DNA of 64,000 nucleotides, from positions 609,501 through 673,500 of the forward strand of contig NZ_CALSBP010000002.1 of the NCBI RefSeq assembly GCF_943373825.1. Reading direction: 5' to 3'. This document shows, in pieces, positions 27,566 to 36,489 of this stretch; positions within the stretch are counted from its first letter, which is position 1; every line of letters starts with the position of its first letter. The notes below the pieces were generated by a model. It saw nothing but the letters and a program-made list of their open reading frames with translations. It made no database searches and was not told the DNA's origin. This stretch comes from Aquimarina spinulae. GTDB lineage: Bacteria; Bacteroidota; Bacteroidia; Flavobacteriales; Flavobacteriaceae. Position numbers and translations under genes: made by a program.

Positions 27566-28081
27566 ATGAGAGGCGTAATACTACAAGGAAGTTCGAAAAG
27601 TAATGGAAATACTAACAAAATAGCATTATTTATAAAAGAAAGAACCGGATTCGATATTATAGATTTGAGATCTAAAAACATAGGTCCTTTTGATTATGAT
27701 TTTAAGAATAGGGATGATGACTTTCTACCCACAATAAAAGAGATCGTTGAGAACTACGATACTCTTATTTTTGCTACACCAGTATATTGGTATGCAATGA
27801 GTGGAATCATGAAAACTTTTATGGACAGGATAACGGATTGTATAAAAATTGAAAAGACAACCGGAAAAAAGTTAGTAGGAAAAAAGATGGGAATGATAAG
27901 CTGTGGTTCTGGATCAGAATTAAAGACAGGCTTTACAATGCCATTTATAGAAAGTGCACATTATCTCGGTATGGAGTATTTAGGAGATATCCATACATGG
28001 ATAGAAAACGAGAATATTCCAATGCAATTACAAAATGATATAAATGTTTTTATTTCTGAAAAGATAAAAAAGAGGAGGTAA
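27566..28081 (+). CDS. NAD(P)H-dependent FMN reductase/flavodoxin-family protein
   Basis: The 171-residue protein has the flavodoxin-like phosphate loop GSSKSNGNTNKIA (about 8-20), the DIIDLRS strand, and the FMN-contacting segment IFATPVYWYAMSGIMKTFMDR (about 68-88), typical of NADPH-dependent FMN reductases of the WrbA/IsiB-like type. It probably reduces quinones, azo compounds or FMN in the cytoplasm. It is a single gene ending at a strong hairpin. Confidence 0.85.
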   Translation: MRGVILQGSSKSNGNTNKIALFIKERTGFDIIDLRSKNIGPFDYDFKNRDDDFLPTIKEIVENYDTLIFATPVYWYAMSGIMKTFMDRITDCIKIEKTTGKKLVGKKMGMISCGSGSELKTGFTMPFIESAHYLGMEYLGDIHTWIENENIPMQLQNDINVFISEKIKKRR

Positions 28082-28087
28082 ATAAAT

Positions 28088-28124
28088 AGAGGCTGTCTAA
28101 AAAGTAAATTATTAGACAGCCTCT
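28088..28124 (+). terminator. Terminator hairpin after the flavoprotein gene
   Basis: A perfect 13-bp inverted repeat (AGAGGCTGTCTAA and TTAGACAGCCTCT) with an 11-nt loop lies 7 nt after the stop. The T-tail is short (TTTG), so it may act as a processing hairpin. Confidence 0.7.
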
Positions 28125-28256
28125 TTGTAAAAAAATCACATACAATACTTGTAGGCAGATTTACTTGGTGTTCAAAATATTCCTCATGATCTCTAAATGA
28201 TTCCTGTTATACACTTCTATATTATGCATTGCCCTATTAATGAGATATAATTTTGT

Positions 28257-30642
28257 TTAAAATTGAAAACGATATCCAAAATCAGGAAAGAACCCAATTT
28301 GATCAACTTGATCCACCTGGTTAGTTAAACGATTATAACGACGCGTAAAAATATTCTCATTATTCGTTACATTTTGAAGATCAACATAAAACTGGTGAGA
28401 ACGTTTTTTTGATTTACTATTGATTTTGTATCCAAATTTAACATCCCATCTAAAATAGTCATCATTTTGCTCACTAAAAGCCAAATCTTCTCTTAACACC
28501 TGAAAACCTGCTGATTGTGAAGCTTCTAAATTAACAGGGGTAAAATATCTTCCTCCCGATACGGTTAGCTTAGTATCGAAAAATAATACATCTTTCTTGG
28601 CCTTGCCAATAGTAAATTCTTTTCCGGCAAGAAGGTTTGCCACATATCCATTATTAAAAGGTGTGTTTCGTTCTACACCATCACTTCCTTCATACTTACT
28701 TTCGAATAGCGAAGTGGTTAACAATCCATAATATCCATCACTAAAAAACTTCTCTAAAGTCAGTTCTATCCCCTGATTAAAACCGCTACCTTCATTAACC
28801 AGAGATACCCTATCGTTTTCGAATCCAAAATTTGCTCCTTCTGTCAAAGAAGAATAACTTGACGAAAAAGGTTCTACCGCAGCCTTACTAACATCTTGAT
28901 AATATACCTCAACTTTACCTCTCCAGCCTTTACTAATTCTTACATCATAACCTAATACATAATGATTACTTCTCACAAAATCAAGATCCAGATTGGTCTG
29001 TACCAATTCTCCATTAACGTCTTCATTTAAAAACAATAATGGTAAAGGAACTGGTTGATGATGCAATCCATATCCAAAACTAAAACGATGATTCTGATTA
29101 ACCTTATAAGAAAGTCCTGCTCTGGGTTCAAATACAAATTGTTCATTCAGCGTACTATACTGACCGTGTAATCCAGCGTTTAATGTTAATTTCTCGGTAA
29201 GTCTAAACTGCCCCTGAATATAGGGTTGAATGATACTTAGATTTTCGTCTATATCTGTAAATGTAAAAAGATCAGGGTCACCATCACCATCATTATCAGG
29301 TTGTTTTGTACGATCTCGTTCTACAGACTTTATTCCAAAATTTTCTACCAAAACTCCTGTTCGTAATGTACTTTTACTACTCAATTTAGAGTTAAAAAGC
29401 GTAGAGAACGTGAGGCGTGATTCTGTATTATCAGCTTCAGTATATTTTATAATACGTTCTTGCGGAGTGTTTTTTTTCAATAAAGCGGTCTGCTTTAAAT
29501 TCATTAGTTGCAAAAGATCCAGCTACTGTTGTTCTTAAAAAAGAGGATGAACCAATATTGATCTGGTGTTTAAGACCAATCACCCCAAAACCAGAATCTG
29601 CCTTAGAGTTTTCATCTTCGGCAGCGAATAGATCATCCTCATCGATATCATCTCCAAGAAATTCAATATCAGAAAAACCAATAATCCCAAACAATGAAAA
29701 GTTACCTAGTTTACTTTTTCCAAAATCTACATTAAATGAAACATCATAGTAATTTGGTGTGGCCGATGTTCCTCCTGCTCCTATCCCCAGGAGACTTACT
29801 AACGAATATCTTCCGGCTACCAAAAACGAACCTTTATTTTTACCTAAAGGCCCTTCTGCCATTGCTTCTACTCCTGTAAAAATCCCTACCTGACCAGTAT
29901 ATTCGTAATCATCAACATTACCTTTTCTAAATCCAAGATCAAATACTCCTCCTATTGCATTTCCATATTCTGCAGGGAAAGCCGAAGTAATAAAATCTGA
30001 GTTTTTTAACAGATTAGGATTTAAGGCAGAAACTGGTCCTCCTGTCGTTCCCAGGGTAGAATAATGATTAGGACTTGGAATGGGTACTCCTTCTACCCGC
30101 CATAGTAATCCAACAGGAGAATTACCTCGTATCACAATATCATTTCTACTATCATCGGGAGAAGAAACACCTGCAAAATTTGCTGCCAAACGACCAACAT
30201 CGCTCCTTCCTCCCGAAAAACGGGTTACTTCTTCGACGCCAAACTGTCTCGCTGAAACAGATGTAAGTTTATTTATGGCCTGAGCTTTGCTTGTTTCTGA
30301 TGTAATAATAACTTCATCTAACCGATCAAAAGCTTCTATTAGTGCTATATTAACTGCTGCATCCTTACCAGAAGTTACTACAATATTCGGTATAGTAATC
30401 GATTCGAACCCAATGTAACTTACCCGTATCATTTGACGACCAAGCGGTACATTTTCTAATGTAAAATACCCATCTATATCGGTTATCACCCCGATAGCTT
30501 GTTCTACATTTAATAACTCAATTGTAGCTCCGGGTAAAGGGCTTTCTGATTGTTTGTCAACAACAAGACCTTTAATGATTCCTGTTTGTGCATTTGCTAT
30601 GTATCCTAGTACAATAATAAATACAAAAGTGATTTTTCTCAT
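28257..30642 (-). pseudogene. TonB-dependent outer-membrane receptor, split by a frameshift at an A8 run
   Basis: Two overlapping frames (30642-29437 and 29513-28257) make up one receptor of about 794 residues if one base is removed from an A8 run. The first frame holds a signal peptide (MRKITFVFIIVLGYIANAQ), a carboxypeptidase-regulatory-like domain (VVDKQSESPLPGATIELLN), and the plug (FSGGRSDVGRLAANFAGV, IVIRGNSPVGLLWRVEGVP). The second frame holds the barrel strands, from ADNTESRLTFSTLFNSK to the terminal aromatic GYRFQF. Such receptors import bulky ligands with TonB energy. The substrate is unknown. The break is after about residue 388. It could be a true pseudogene, a phase-variable gene, or a sequencing error in a homopolymer. 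Confidence 0.85.
29470..29477 (-). other. A8 homopolymer at the receptor frameshift
   Basis: On the coding strand, G followed by eight A residues gives GAA AAA AAA CAC in the upstream frame. Seven A residues would give GAA AAA AAC ACT and continue into the barrel frame as IEKNTPQERIIKYT. Confidence 0.85.
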
Positions 30643-30862
30643 GATTTGATTCCTATTTTGTTCAAATCTGTGACTTCTTTTTTAACTCTTAAAATTTAAA
30701 ATACCCAGCTGGTATTTTTACTCTTGAAATGTCAAAAACAAGTCTGAATAGTATAAAATGGAGTAGTACCCTATGTTATCAGATCAAACGTTATTTAAAA
30801 CAATTCAGCATCTTATCTGACGATTGAATATGTCTAAAAATGATTATTGCATATCAGTTATG

Positions 30863-30870
30863 TATCTTTA
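30863..30870 (+). promoter_or_regulatory. Predicted -7 box (TATCTTTA) of the histidine kinase gene
   Basis: It is one base off TAnnTTTG and lies 43 bp before the ATG at 30914, within the 271-bp region shared with the divergent TonB receptor. Confidence 0.4.
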
Positions 30871-30913
30871 CCTGTACTATTAAAAAGGATACATCTATTA
30901 TTGACTTTTACAT

Positions 30914-31993
30914 ATGATATCTGAAGCATACATAAAGAAGTTTACATTTCGCTTTATTGTTATAAACGTGGTTTATTTCCTTATTAAATCGACTATCGAC
31001 CATAGCGGTGATGTCACAGAATTTGATGCAACTAGCTTATTTTATTATTTGACTGCCTTTTTTCTTTTCATATTCACCTGGGAGACCAATGACTGGTTAA
31101 TACGAAGGGAGGTTAAATCTAATGAAGGTAAAAGTCTGGATCTAAATAATGGTATGAAGATTATTGCTATAAATATGGCGATTTTTATTCCTATAGCTGC
31201 TTCGTTATATTATTTAGCGATTTTTGAATTTAATCATGTTTGCGAAATTAATGCAGATAAACCCTGGTTACGGTTTAGAATAGATTTTTTTAGAGCTACA
31301 CTCTTAGGCTTTGCCGTTGTTATTTTTAATCTCTTTTATTATTCTCTAAAACAGAAAAAAGAAATGGAAAATACAATGGACAAACTAAAAAAAGAAGTTA
31401 TGACGTCTAAATATAAGTCCTTAAAAAATCAAATTAGTCCCCATTTTTTATTCAATAGTTTAAATACACTTACGTCATTAATGTATCAAGACAGGGACCT
31501 GGCATCTGATTTTGTATCCAGATTAGCAACATGTTATAGATATATTCTGGATAATCGTGAAGAAGATCTGGTTAGCCTGGAAAAAGAATTAAGTTTTCTT
31601 GATTCTTTTATATTTATGATGAATGTGAGGCATGAAGGCGCACTTAGTATAACCACTCATATTTCGGTTAATCCAAAAGAATATGTAATTCCTACCTTAT
31701 CGTTACAAATGCTCGTAGAAAATGCCTTAAAGCATAATTATTACTCTAAAGAAAGACCTTTGGAGATTAGTATTATTTCTATAGAAAAAAGTAGTATTCT
31801 TATTCAGAATAATTTACGGGTAAGAAAACAAAAAGAAGAATCAACACAATTAGGGCTTAAAAATATTAAAAAGAGGTACTCCTTTTATACAAATCAAGAA
31901 GTATTAATAGAAACAGAGCATGAATACTTTAAAGTTACGCTCCCACTATTGACCAAAGATATAAAAGAAGTTACCATGGTAAAAGTTTCATAA
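30914..31993 (+). CDS. LytS/YehU-type sensor histidine kinase
   Basis: The 359-residue kinase has about four transmembrane segments in residues 12-146, a short coiled linker, then the His_kinase domain. The phosphoacceptor H177 is in ISPHFLFNSLNTLTSL, and the ATP-binding N-box is MLVENALKHN near 268. No extracellular ligand domain is present, so the sensing is by the membrane part. It is followed after 1 nt by a LytTR response regulator, a standard pairing. The divergent TonB receptor suggests a regulatory target, by inference only. Confidence 0.92.
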   Translation: MISEAYIKKFTFRFIVINVVYFLIKSTIDHSGDVTEFDATSLFYYLTAFFLFIFTWETNDWLIRREVKSNEGKSLDLNNGMKIIAINMAIFIPIAASLYYLAIFEFNHVCEINADKPWLRFRIDFFRATLLGFAVVIFNLFYYSLKQKKEMENTMDKLKKEVMTSKYKSLKNQISPHFLFNSLNTLTSLMYQDRDLASDFVSRLATCYRYILDNREEDLVSLEKELSFLDSFIFMMNVRHEGALSITTHISVNPKEYVIPTLSLQMLVENALKHNYYSKERPLEISIISIEKSSILIQNNLRVRKQKEESTQLGLKNIKKRYSFYTNQEVLIETEHEYFKVTLPLLTKDIKEVTMVKVS

Positions 31994-31994
31994 A

Positions 31995-32753
31995 ATGACT
32001 GCTGTAATTGTTGAAGACGAAAATATAGCCTCTAAGCGTTTGGCAAATCTCATCGAAGAGTTAGCTCCAGAAATAAAGATTGCCGGTCAAATCACTTCTG
32101 TAGAAAACGGAAGACATTGGTTTGAGAATAACCCACTCCCCGATCTAATATTTCTGGACATTCAATTAAATGATGGATATGGATTCGATATTTTAGACAC
32201 ACTAGAAGATCACCCTCCTATTATATTTACTACGGCATATAACGAATATGCCATAAGAGGTTTTAAGTATAATGGATTAGATTACCTTCTAAAACCAATT
32301 GATAAAAAAGATTTAAAAAACGCTCTCGCCAAATACAAAAAGAGTTTTACAGAGTCTGGTAAATCGATAGATGATGTAAAGTTCGAACGCATTAAAAACT
32401 TGTTTGTAAAAGAATATAAACGTCGTTTTATGGTTAAAGTTGGAAATCAATTTAACACTTTTAATGTTGACGATATTGCTTATTTTAAGTCCCATGAAGG
32501 AATTATTTTTTTGCATTCCCACACAGGAAAACAATATCCTATTGAATACACTATAGATCAACTTGAAGAAATTCTAGATCCTGTTCATTTTTTTAGAATT
32601 AATAGAAAGTTTATGATTTCTGTTAAAGCTGTGGTTGAGATTCATAGTTATTTTAATAGTAGATTATTATTGAAATTAAAGCCTGTGAATGATGAACAGA
32701 TTATTGTTTCCCGGGAGAGGACTTCTAATTTTAAAAAGTGGCTGGATCTTTAA
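31995..32753 (+). CDS. LytTR family response regulator
   Basis: The 252-residue regulator has a receiver domain with acidic pocket EDE (about 7-9), phosphoacceptor D55 in LIFLDIQLNDG, T/S near 83 (IFTTAYN) and K near 104 (LLKPID). The C-terminal LytTR DNA-binding domain (about 140-252) carries the VDDIAYFKSHEGIIFL and HFFRINRKFMISVKAV strands. It is the partner of the kinase 1 nt upstream and is likely to control nearby or distant genes by binding direct repeats. Confidence 0.93.
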   Translation: MTAVIVEDENIASKRLANLIEELAPEIKIAGQITSVENGRHWFENNPLPDLIFLDIQLNDGYGFDILDTLEDHPPIIFTTAYNEYAIRGFKYNGLDYLLKPIDKKDLKNALAKYKKSFTESGKSIDDVKFERIKNLFVKEYKRRFMVKVGNQFNTFNVDDIAYFKSHEGIIFLHSHTGKQYPIEYTIDQLEEILDPVHFFRINRKFMISVKAVVEIHSYFNSRLLLKLKPVNDEQIIVSRERTSNFKKWLDL

Positions 32754-32761
32754 TTTCACAG

Positions 32762-33388
32762 ATGATGAAAAAAATTATCAAAGTCATTTTAGCTCTATTA
32801 AGTACTATAATAGGCCTCTATCCTTTTGTATATCTCTTTGTGAATCGAGAATTTGGTTTATTAAATTCGAAAAGTAGTGACTTACTTGCCGATACCATTT
32901 GGAATATTGCTTTTTATAGTCATATCTTTTTTGGGGGTGTCGCACTACTGACAGGTTGGATTCAGTTTAATAAAAAAATAAGAATCTCTCGATCAGAATT
33001 ACATAAACGTATTGGAAAAACCTATGTGATTATGGTCTTTATAAGTGGAGTTTCGGGAATTTATATTGGCTTCTTTGCTACAGGAGGAATTATTGCATCT
33101 CTCGGATTTATATGCTTAGGAATACTTTGGGTATATACTACTGTTAAAGGATACTGGTATGCCAAAACTGTCCGGATATCCCAACATCAAACTATCATGT
33201 ATTATAGCTATGCAGCCTGTTTTTCTGCAGTAACACTTAGAATATGGTTACCTATACTTCATATATTTATTGGAGATTTTATCATTGCATATCAAATAGT
33301 AGCATGGCTTTGCTGGATCCCAAATCTTATTTTCGCATATTATCTTGTAGGCAAAATCAAATCCAGGTTAGTTGTAAGTTCTATTTAA
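32762..33388 (+). CDS. DUF2306 domain-containing membrane protein
   Basis: I take the start at the ATG at 32762, 8 nt after the response-regulator stop, since the longer frame would overlap that gene. The 208-residue protein has about five transmembrane helices and the DUF2306 pattern: HIFFGGVALLTGWIQF near 59-74, LHKRIGKTYVIMVFISG near 84-100, and ISQHQTIMYYSYAACFSAVTLR near 141-162, with conserved histidines in helices. The family has no established function. It forms the third gene of the kinase/regulator transcription unit and ends at a strong terminator. Confidence 0.8.
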   Translation: MMKKIIKVILALLSTIIGLYPFVYLFVNREFGLLNSKSSDLLADTIWNIAFYSHIFFGGVALLTGWIQFNKKIRISRSELHKRIGKTYVIMVFISGVSGIYIGFFATGGIIASLGFICLGILWVYTTVKGYWYAKTVRISQHQTIMYYSYAACFSAVTLRIWLPILHIFIGDFIIAYQIVAWLCWIPNLIFAYYLVGKIKSRLVVSSI

Positions 33389-33400
33389 ATATCACTATAA

Positions 33401-33430
33401 AAAATGCTCCCGGTATATCAGGAGCATTTT
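33401..33430. terminator. Bidirectional rho-independent terminator
   Basis: A 10-bp perfect stem (AAAATGCTCC and GGAGCATTTT) with a 10-nt loop lies between convergent genes ending at 33388 (plus) and 33460 (minus). The A and T arms give a T tail in both directions. Confidence 0.85.
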
Positions 33431-33459
33431 CACAATAGCAAATATTTAAAATCTATATA

Positions 33460-33639
33460 CTATTCTTCAGAGTCGTTAGATTTTTTTTTAGATTTCAAAC
33501 GCTTAGCATCTTTAAGGCTTTTATGTATCATCCATTCTAGTTGCCCATTAACACTTCGAAACTCATCATCAGCCCATTTTTCAATCGACTTAAAAGTTTC
33601 TGGGTCTATTCTTAGAACAAATGATTTTTTCTTACTCAT
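33460..33639 (-). CDS. Small Arc-like ribbon-helix-helix DNA-binding protein
   Basis: This 59-residue gene is translated from an ATG at 33639 to a TAG at 33460. The sequence begins MSKKKSFVLRIDPETFKSIE, a beta strand followed by two helices (KSIEKWADDEF and NGQLEWMIHKSLKDA), the pattern of Arc/MetJ-type ribbon-helix-helix proteins. A basic lysine-rich tail follows. It starts 3 nt after the stop of the SPFH gene, so the two are translationally linked. It is either a dimeric repressor or a nucleic-acid-binding partner of the SPFH membrane protein. Confidence 0.8.
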   Translation of the reverse strand: MSKKKSFVLRIDPETFKSIEKWADDEFRSVNGQLEWMIHKSLKDAKRLKSKKKSNDSEE

Positions 33640-33642
33640 AAA

Positions 33643-34497
33643 TTACGAATGTAATGTCCCAGTATTAATTACTGGTGTTGCTTCTTTATCACCGCACAGA
33701 ACCACCATTAAATTACTTACCATAGATGCTTTCTTATCATCATCAAAATCTATAATATCATCTGCAGATAATTTGGTTAAAGCATCTTCTACCATACCAA
33801 CAGCTCCTTCTACTATTTTTTTACGTGCTGCTACGATAGCTACAGCTTGTTGTCTTTTCAACATCGAATTTGCTATTTCTGGGGCATATGCCAGGTATCC
33901 AATTCTGGCTTCGAGAACTTCTATTCCTGCAATAGCCAAACGCTCTGTTATTTCATTTTCTAAAGCTTCATTTACTTCATCCATACCAGATAGTAATGTT
34001 ACTTCCTGTTTCCCATCAGCAAAATTATCATACGGATAAGAGCCTGCAAGTTTTCTTACGGCTGCATCTGTTTGTACTCTTACAAATTCTTCGTACTGAT
34101 CAACATCAAAAGCTGCCTTATATGTATCTGCTACTTTCCACACCAAAATTACATTAATCAAAATTGGATTACCAATTTTATCATTCACTTTTACCCGTTC
34201 GCTATAGAAGTTTCTGGCTCTCAAAGAAATTCTTTGTCTGGCATAAAAAGGATTCGCCCAAAAGAAACCGTTATTCTTTACTGTTCCTTTATATGCCCCA
34301 AATAACACCATTACTTTAGAACTATTAGGGTTTACAATAAAAAAACCTTTAATGATAAACAATATTACCATTATAAGAATTATAAATAAGGGATTGCCAC
34401 TTAGAAGCAAACCAGTAACCATCCCTATTATAACTAACATAAGTAGACCTAACATTAGATAACCACTACTTGCTTTTATATTTTTCTCGTGTTTCAT
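33643..34497 (-). CDS. SPFH/Band 7 domain membrane protein
   Basis: The 284-residue protein has two N-terminal hydrophobic segments (about 13-32 and 36-52) followed by an SPFH domain: VNPNSSKVMVLFGAYKGTVKNNGFFWANPF, seen near 55-84, then RARNFYSERVKVNDKIGNPILINVILVWKV and the coiled region LENEITERLAIAGIEVLEARIGYL near 180-204. It belongs to the slipin/flotillin-like scaffold group that forms membrane microdomain complexes. The Arc-like gene follows by 3 nt. A membrane scaffold role is inferred from the family. Confidence 0.88.
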   Translation of the reverse strand: MKHEKNIKASSGYLMLGLLMLVIIGMVTGLLLSGNPLFIILIMVILFIIKGFFIVNPNSSKVMVLFGAYKGTVKNNGFFWANPFYARQRISLRARNFYSERVKVNDKIGNPILINVILVWKVADTYKAAFDVDQYEEFVRVQTDAAVRKLAGSYPYDNFADGKQEVTLLSGMDEVNEALENEITERLAIAGIEVLEARIGYLAYAPEIANSMLKRQQAVAIVAARKKIVEGAVGMVEDALTKLSADDIIDFDDDKKASMVSNLMVVLCGDKEATPVINTGTLHS

Positions 34498-34629
34498 AAT
34501 AATATCATTTTGATATCACAATAATACAAATATTTTTTCAATATTCTGAGAAATGACTAAAAATTAACTATTCAAAGAGATCAAAATACCTTAGTTGATT
34601 TATTTTATTTTAGACCTGGATTAAAAAAC

Positions 34630-34660
34630 AAAAACACCCTTTACTATAAAGAGTGTTTTT
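34630..34660 (-). terminator. Terminator after hsp20 (minus strand)
   Basis: AAAAACAC-C-CTT pairs with AAG-A-GTGTTTTT, with one mismatch, and is followed on the minus strand by a G and TTTTTT. It lies 36 bp past the hsp20 stop. Confidence 0.75.
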
Positions 34661-34695
34661 GAAACATTAACTAACTAAATCTCAAATCAATCAAA

Positions 34696-35133
34696 TCATG
34701 AAATCTCAATCAACCTTTTTGGTTGTACTTTTGCTTCCTCTTTTTTAGGAAGTTTTACCAATAACACTCCGTTTTCATATGAAGCCCCTATTTTGTTACC
34801 ATTTACTGCTTCGGGGAGACTAAATGAACGTTTAAATGCATTGTATCCAAATTCTTTTCGCGTGTACTTTCCTTTTTCATCTTTAGTTTCTTTTTCTGAT
34901 GTACTCTCAGAAGAAATGGTAAGAACATCATTATTCAGTTCAATACTAAAGTCTTCTTTGGTAAGTCCTGGTGCAGCTAATTCTACCACAAAATCTTCAT
35001 CTGTTTCTTTAACATTAACTGCTGGAGTGTTTACACCTATTTTATTAATATTAGATGTTCCTCCAAGCCAATCGGTAGTAAAGAAATCATCAAAAAGGAA
35101 AGGTAATCTGTCTGTTTTTTTTAGTAAACTCAT
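34696..35133 (-). CDS. Small heat shock protein, Hsp20/alpha-crystallin family
   Basis: I start at the ATG at 35133 (MSLLKKTDRLPFLFDDFF), because the upstream in-frame extension is not Hsp20-like. The 145-residue product has the alpha-crystallin domain (about 42-140): VKETDEDFVVELAAPGLTKE, LNNDVLTISSES, EFGYNAFKRSFSLPEAVNG and the YENGVLLVKLPKKEE segment. It is an ATP-independent holdase that binds unfolding proteins in the cytoplasm. The array of terminator-like repeats at 35403-35964 separates it from the TerB-like gene upstream on the same strand. Confidence 0.93.
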   Translation of the reverse strand: MSLLKKTDRLPFLFDDFFTTDWLGGTSNINKIGVNTPAVNVKETDEDFVVELAAPGLTKEDFSIELNNDVLTISSESTSEKETKDEKGKYTRKEFGYNAFKRSFSLPEAVNGNKIGASYENGVLLVKLPKKEEAKVQPKRLIEIS

Positions 35134-35402
35134 TGTATATTTTTTAAGGTTATTCAAAATTTCAATTACAATGAGTATATAGCAATTTGGGTTCCGTTTT
35201 AATTTTTGCGACATTTTGTCATTAAAACACATTCGATTAATGACATTTTGTCAAAACATCCTTTTGTAAGAATGACAAAACATCTTAACCATAGCATCTT
35301 GAAGCTTTTTTTTGAGAAGTACGATCATAATCCTTACAAAAGCTTAAATATTTAAAAGATCAACAATCAATCTCTCGATCAGAAAAACATCTAGATAAAA
35401 AA
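35134..35402. other. Hsp20 upstream region
   Basis: About 270 bp with the hsp20 promoter presumed within. I see no consensus box that I can place. A diverged remnant of the 82-bp unit (ACATCTAGATAAAAAAGATC) lies at about 35388-35407. Confidence 0.4.
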
Positions 35403-35964
35403 GATCCCACTCTACAGCAGGATAATTCGACCTAGTAAACTCAATTCGCTTTCAGCTTTTGAGAGCATCCAGATACAAAAAAAAAAGATCCCACTCTACA
35501 GCAGGATAATTCGACCTAGTAAACTCAATTCGCTTTCAGCTTTTGAGAGCATCCAGATACAAAAAAAAAGATCCCACTCTACAGCGGGATAATTCGACCT
35601 AGTAAATTCAATTCGCTTTCAGCTTTTGAGAGCATCCTAGATTCAAAAAAAAGATCCCACTCTACAGTGGGATAATTCGACCTAGTAAACTCAATTCGCT
35701 TTCAGCTTTTGAGAGCATCCAGATTCAAAAAAAAGATCCCACTCTACAGTGGGATAATTCGACCTAGTAAACTCAATTCGCTTTCAGCTTTTGAGAGCAT
35801 CCAGATTCAAAAAAAAGATCCCACTCTACAGTGGGATAATTCGACCTAGTAAACTCAATTCGCTTTCAGCTTTTGAGAGCATCCAGATACAAAAAAAAGA
35901 TCCCACTCTACAGTGGGATAATTCGACCTAGTAAACTCAATTCGCTTTCAGCTTTTGAGTTTAC
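35403..35964 (-). repeat. Seven tandem copies of an about 82-bp unit; each forms a minus-strand terminator-like hairpin
   Basis: GATCCCACTCTACAG begins at 35403, 35485, 35570, 35653, 35735, 35817 and 35899 (periods 82, 85, 83, 82, 82, 82). Read on the minus strand, each unit holds a hairpin with an 8-bp stem (ATCCCACT/AGTGGGAT) and a GTAG tetraloop, followed by C and T6-T10. In the first three copies the stem has one or two changes that stay G-U paired only in minus-strand RNA. A second element, CTCAA..GCTGAAAGC..TTGAG, is also repeated; in the copy nearest the TerB-like gene it grows to a 10-bp stem (35931-35964). The whole lies just after the TerB-like gene stop at 35972. Confidence 0.9.
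35900..35921 (-). terminator. First terminator hairpin downstream of the TerB-like gene
   Basis: In this copy the 8-bp stem is perfect and is followed on the minus strand by C and eight T residues. It ends about 50 bp after the TerB-like stop codon and is the first of the array. Confidence 0.8.
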
Positions 35965-35971
35965 GGTCTCA

Positions 35972-36373
35972 TTAATTATAAAAACGTGTGAAAATAGAGA
36001 TCAATTCCTTTGGCGGAATAATCTTATTAGGGTATTCATTCATTTTTTCCAGAACTGTATCAATAGCCTCTAGCCTAAGCCCCATATGCAATCCTATTTC
36101 TTTTATCTTATGAATTTCTAATTGAGAAGTTTCCTGATCTATATTCATAAGTAGCACCAATCTATGAAATTGAAGAATTCTTTGTGACTCGGGCTGTAAA
36201 TTCTTTTTTTCTCCCCCTTCTTCTATCAAAGTATCCACCTCTTCTTTTGTTATCTTAAGTTGCGATGCAATGACCATGATAAAATTATATTCCTGTTCTT
36301 TAAATTTTTTATCTGCTTTAGCAAACTGTATCATTTCAGAAAGCAAACTTAATTTCTCTTCTTTACTGTACAT
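35972..36373 (-). CDS. TerB-like protein of unknown function
   Basis: The 133-residue, helical protein has a TerB-like pattern: EEKLSLLSEMIQFAKADKKFKEQEYNFIMVIASQL (seen around residues 5-39) with acidic residues in loops. Relatives in Flavobacteriaceae are sometimes mislabelled as excinuclease subunit B, which has no basis here (no helicase motifs). TerB proteins bind calcium-like ions in tellurite and stress operons; no other ter gene is present. The gene is divergent from the DUF1456 gene at 36490, and the tandem terminator array follows its stop. Confidence 0.6.
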   Translation of the reverse strand: MYSKEEKLSLLSEMIQFAKADKKFKEQEYNFIMVIASQLKITKEEVDTLIEEGGEKKNLQPESQRILQFHRLVLLMNIDQETSQLEIHKIKEIGLHMGLRLEAIDTVLEKMNEYPNKIIPPKELISIFTRFYN

Positions 36374-36477
36374 AAACCAATTACTTTTTGTCGAAAATAG
36401 TAATTTTCAACGAAACTTGTATAACATTCTTTACACTCAACTTCTGATTTTAATCCCAATATCAATTCAAAAAAATA

Positions 36478-36485
36478 TACCTTTG
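36478..36485 (+). promoter_or_regulatory. Predicted -7 box (TACCTTTG), near-leaderless gene
   Basis: It matches TAnnTTTG and ends only 4 nt before the ATG at 36490, implying a leaderless or nearly leaderless mRNA. Confidence 0.55.
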
Positions 36486-36489
36486 CAGT

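Noticed and set aside
29230..30283. Plus-strand ORFs of 60-100 codons across the TonB receptor
   Set aside because: They are antisense to the receptor, which has clear domain motifs in its own frames.
33404..34039. A 211-codon plus-strand ORF opposite the SPFH gene
   Set aside because: It is low-complexity, serine/isoleucine-rich antisense shadow of the clearly coding SPFH gene and starts inside the terminator.
35403..35964. Possible CRISPR array (seven regular repeats)
   Set aside because: The whole unit is repeated with no unique spacers, the period is about 82 bp, and no cas gene is present.
35972..36373. Naming the TerB-like gene as an excinuclease subunit
   Set aside because: It has no helicase or UVR motif; the real uvrB is at 23945-25951.
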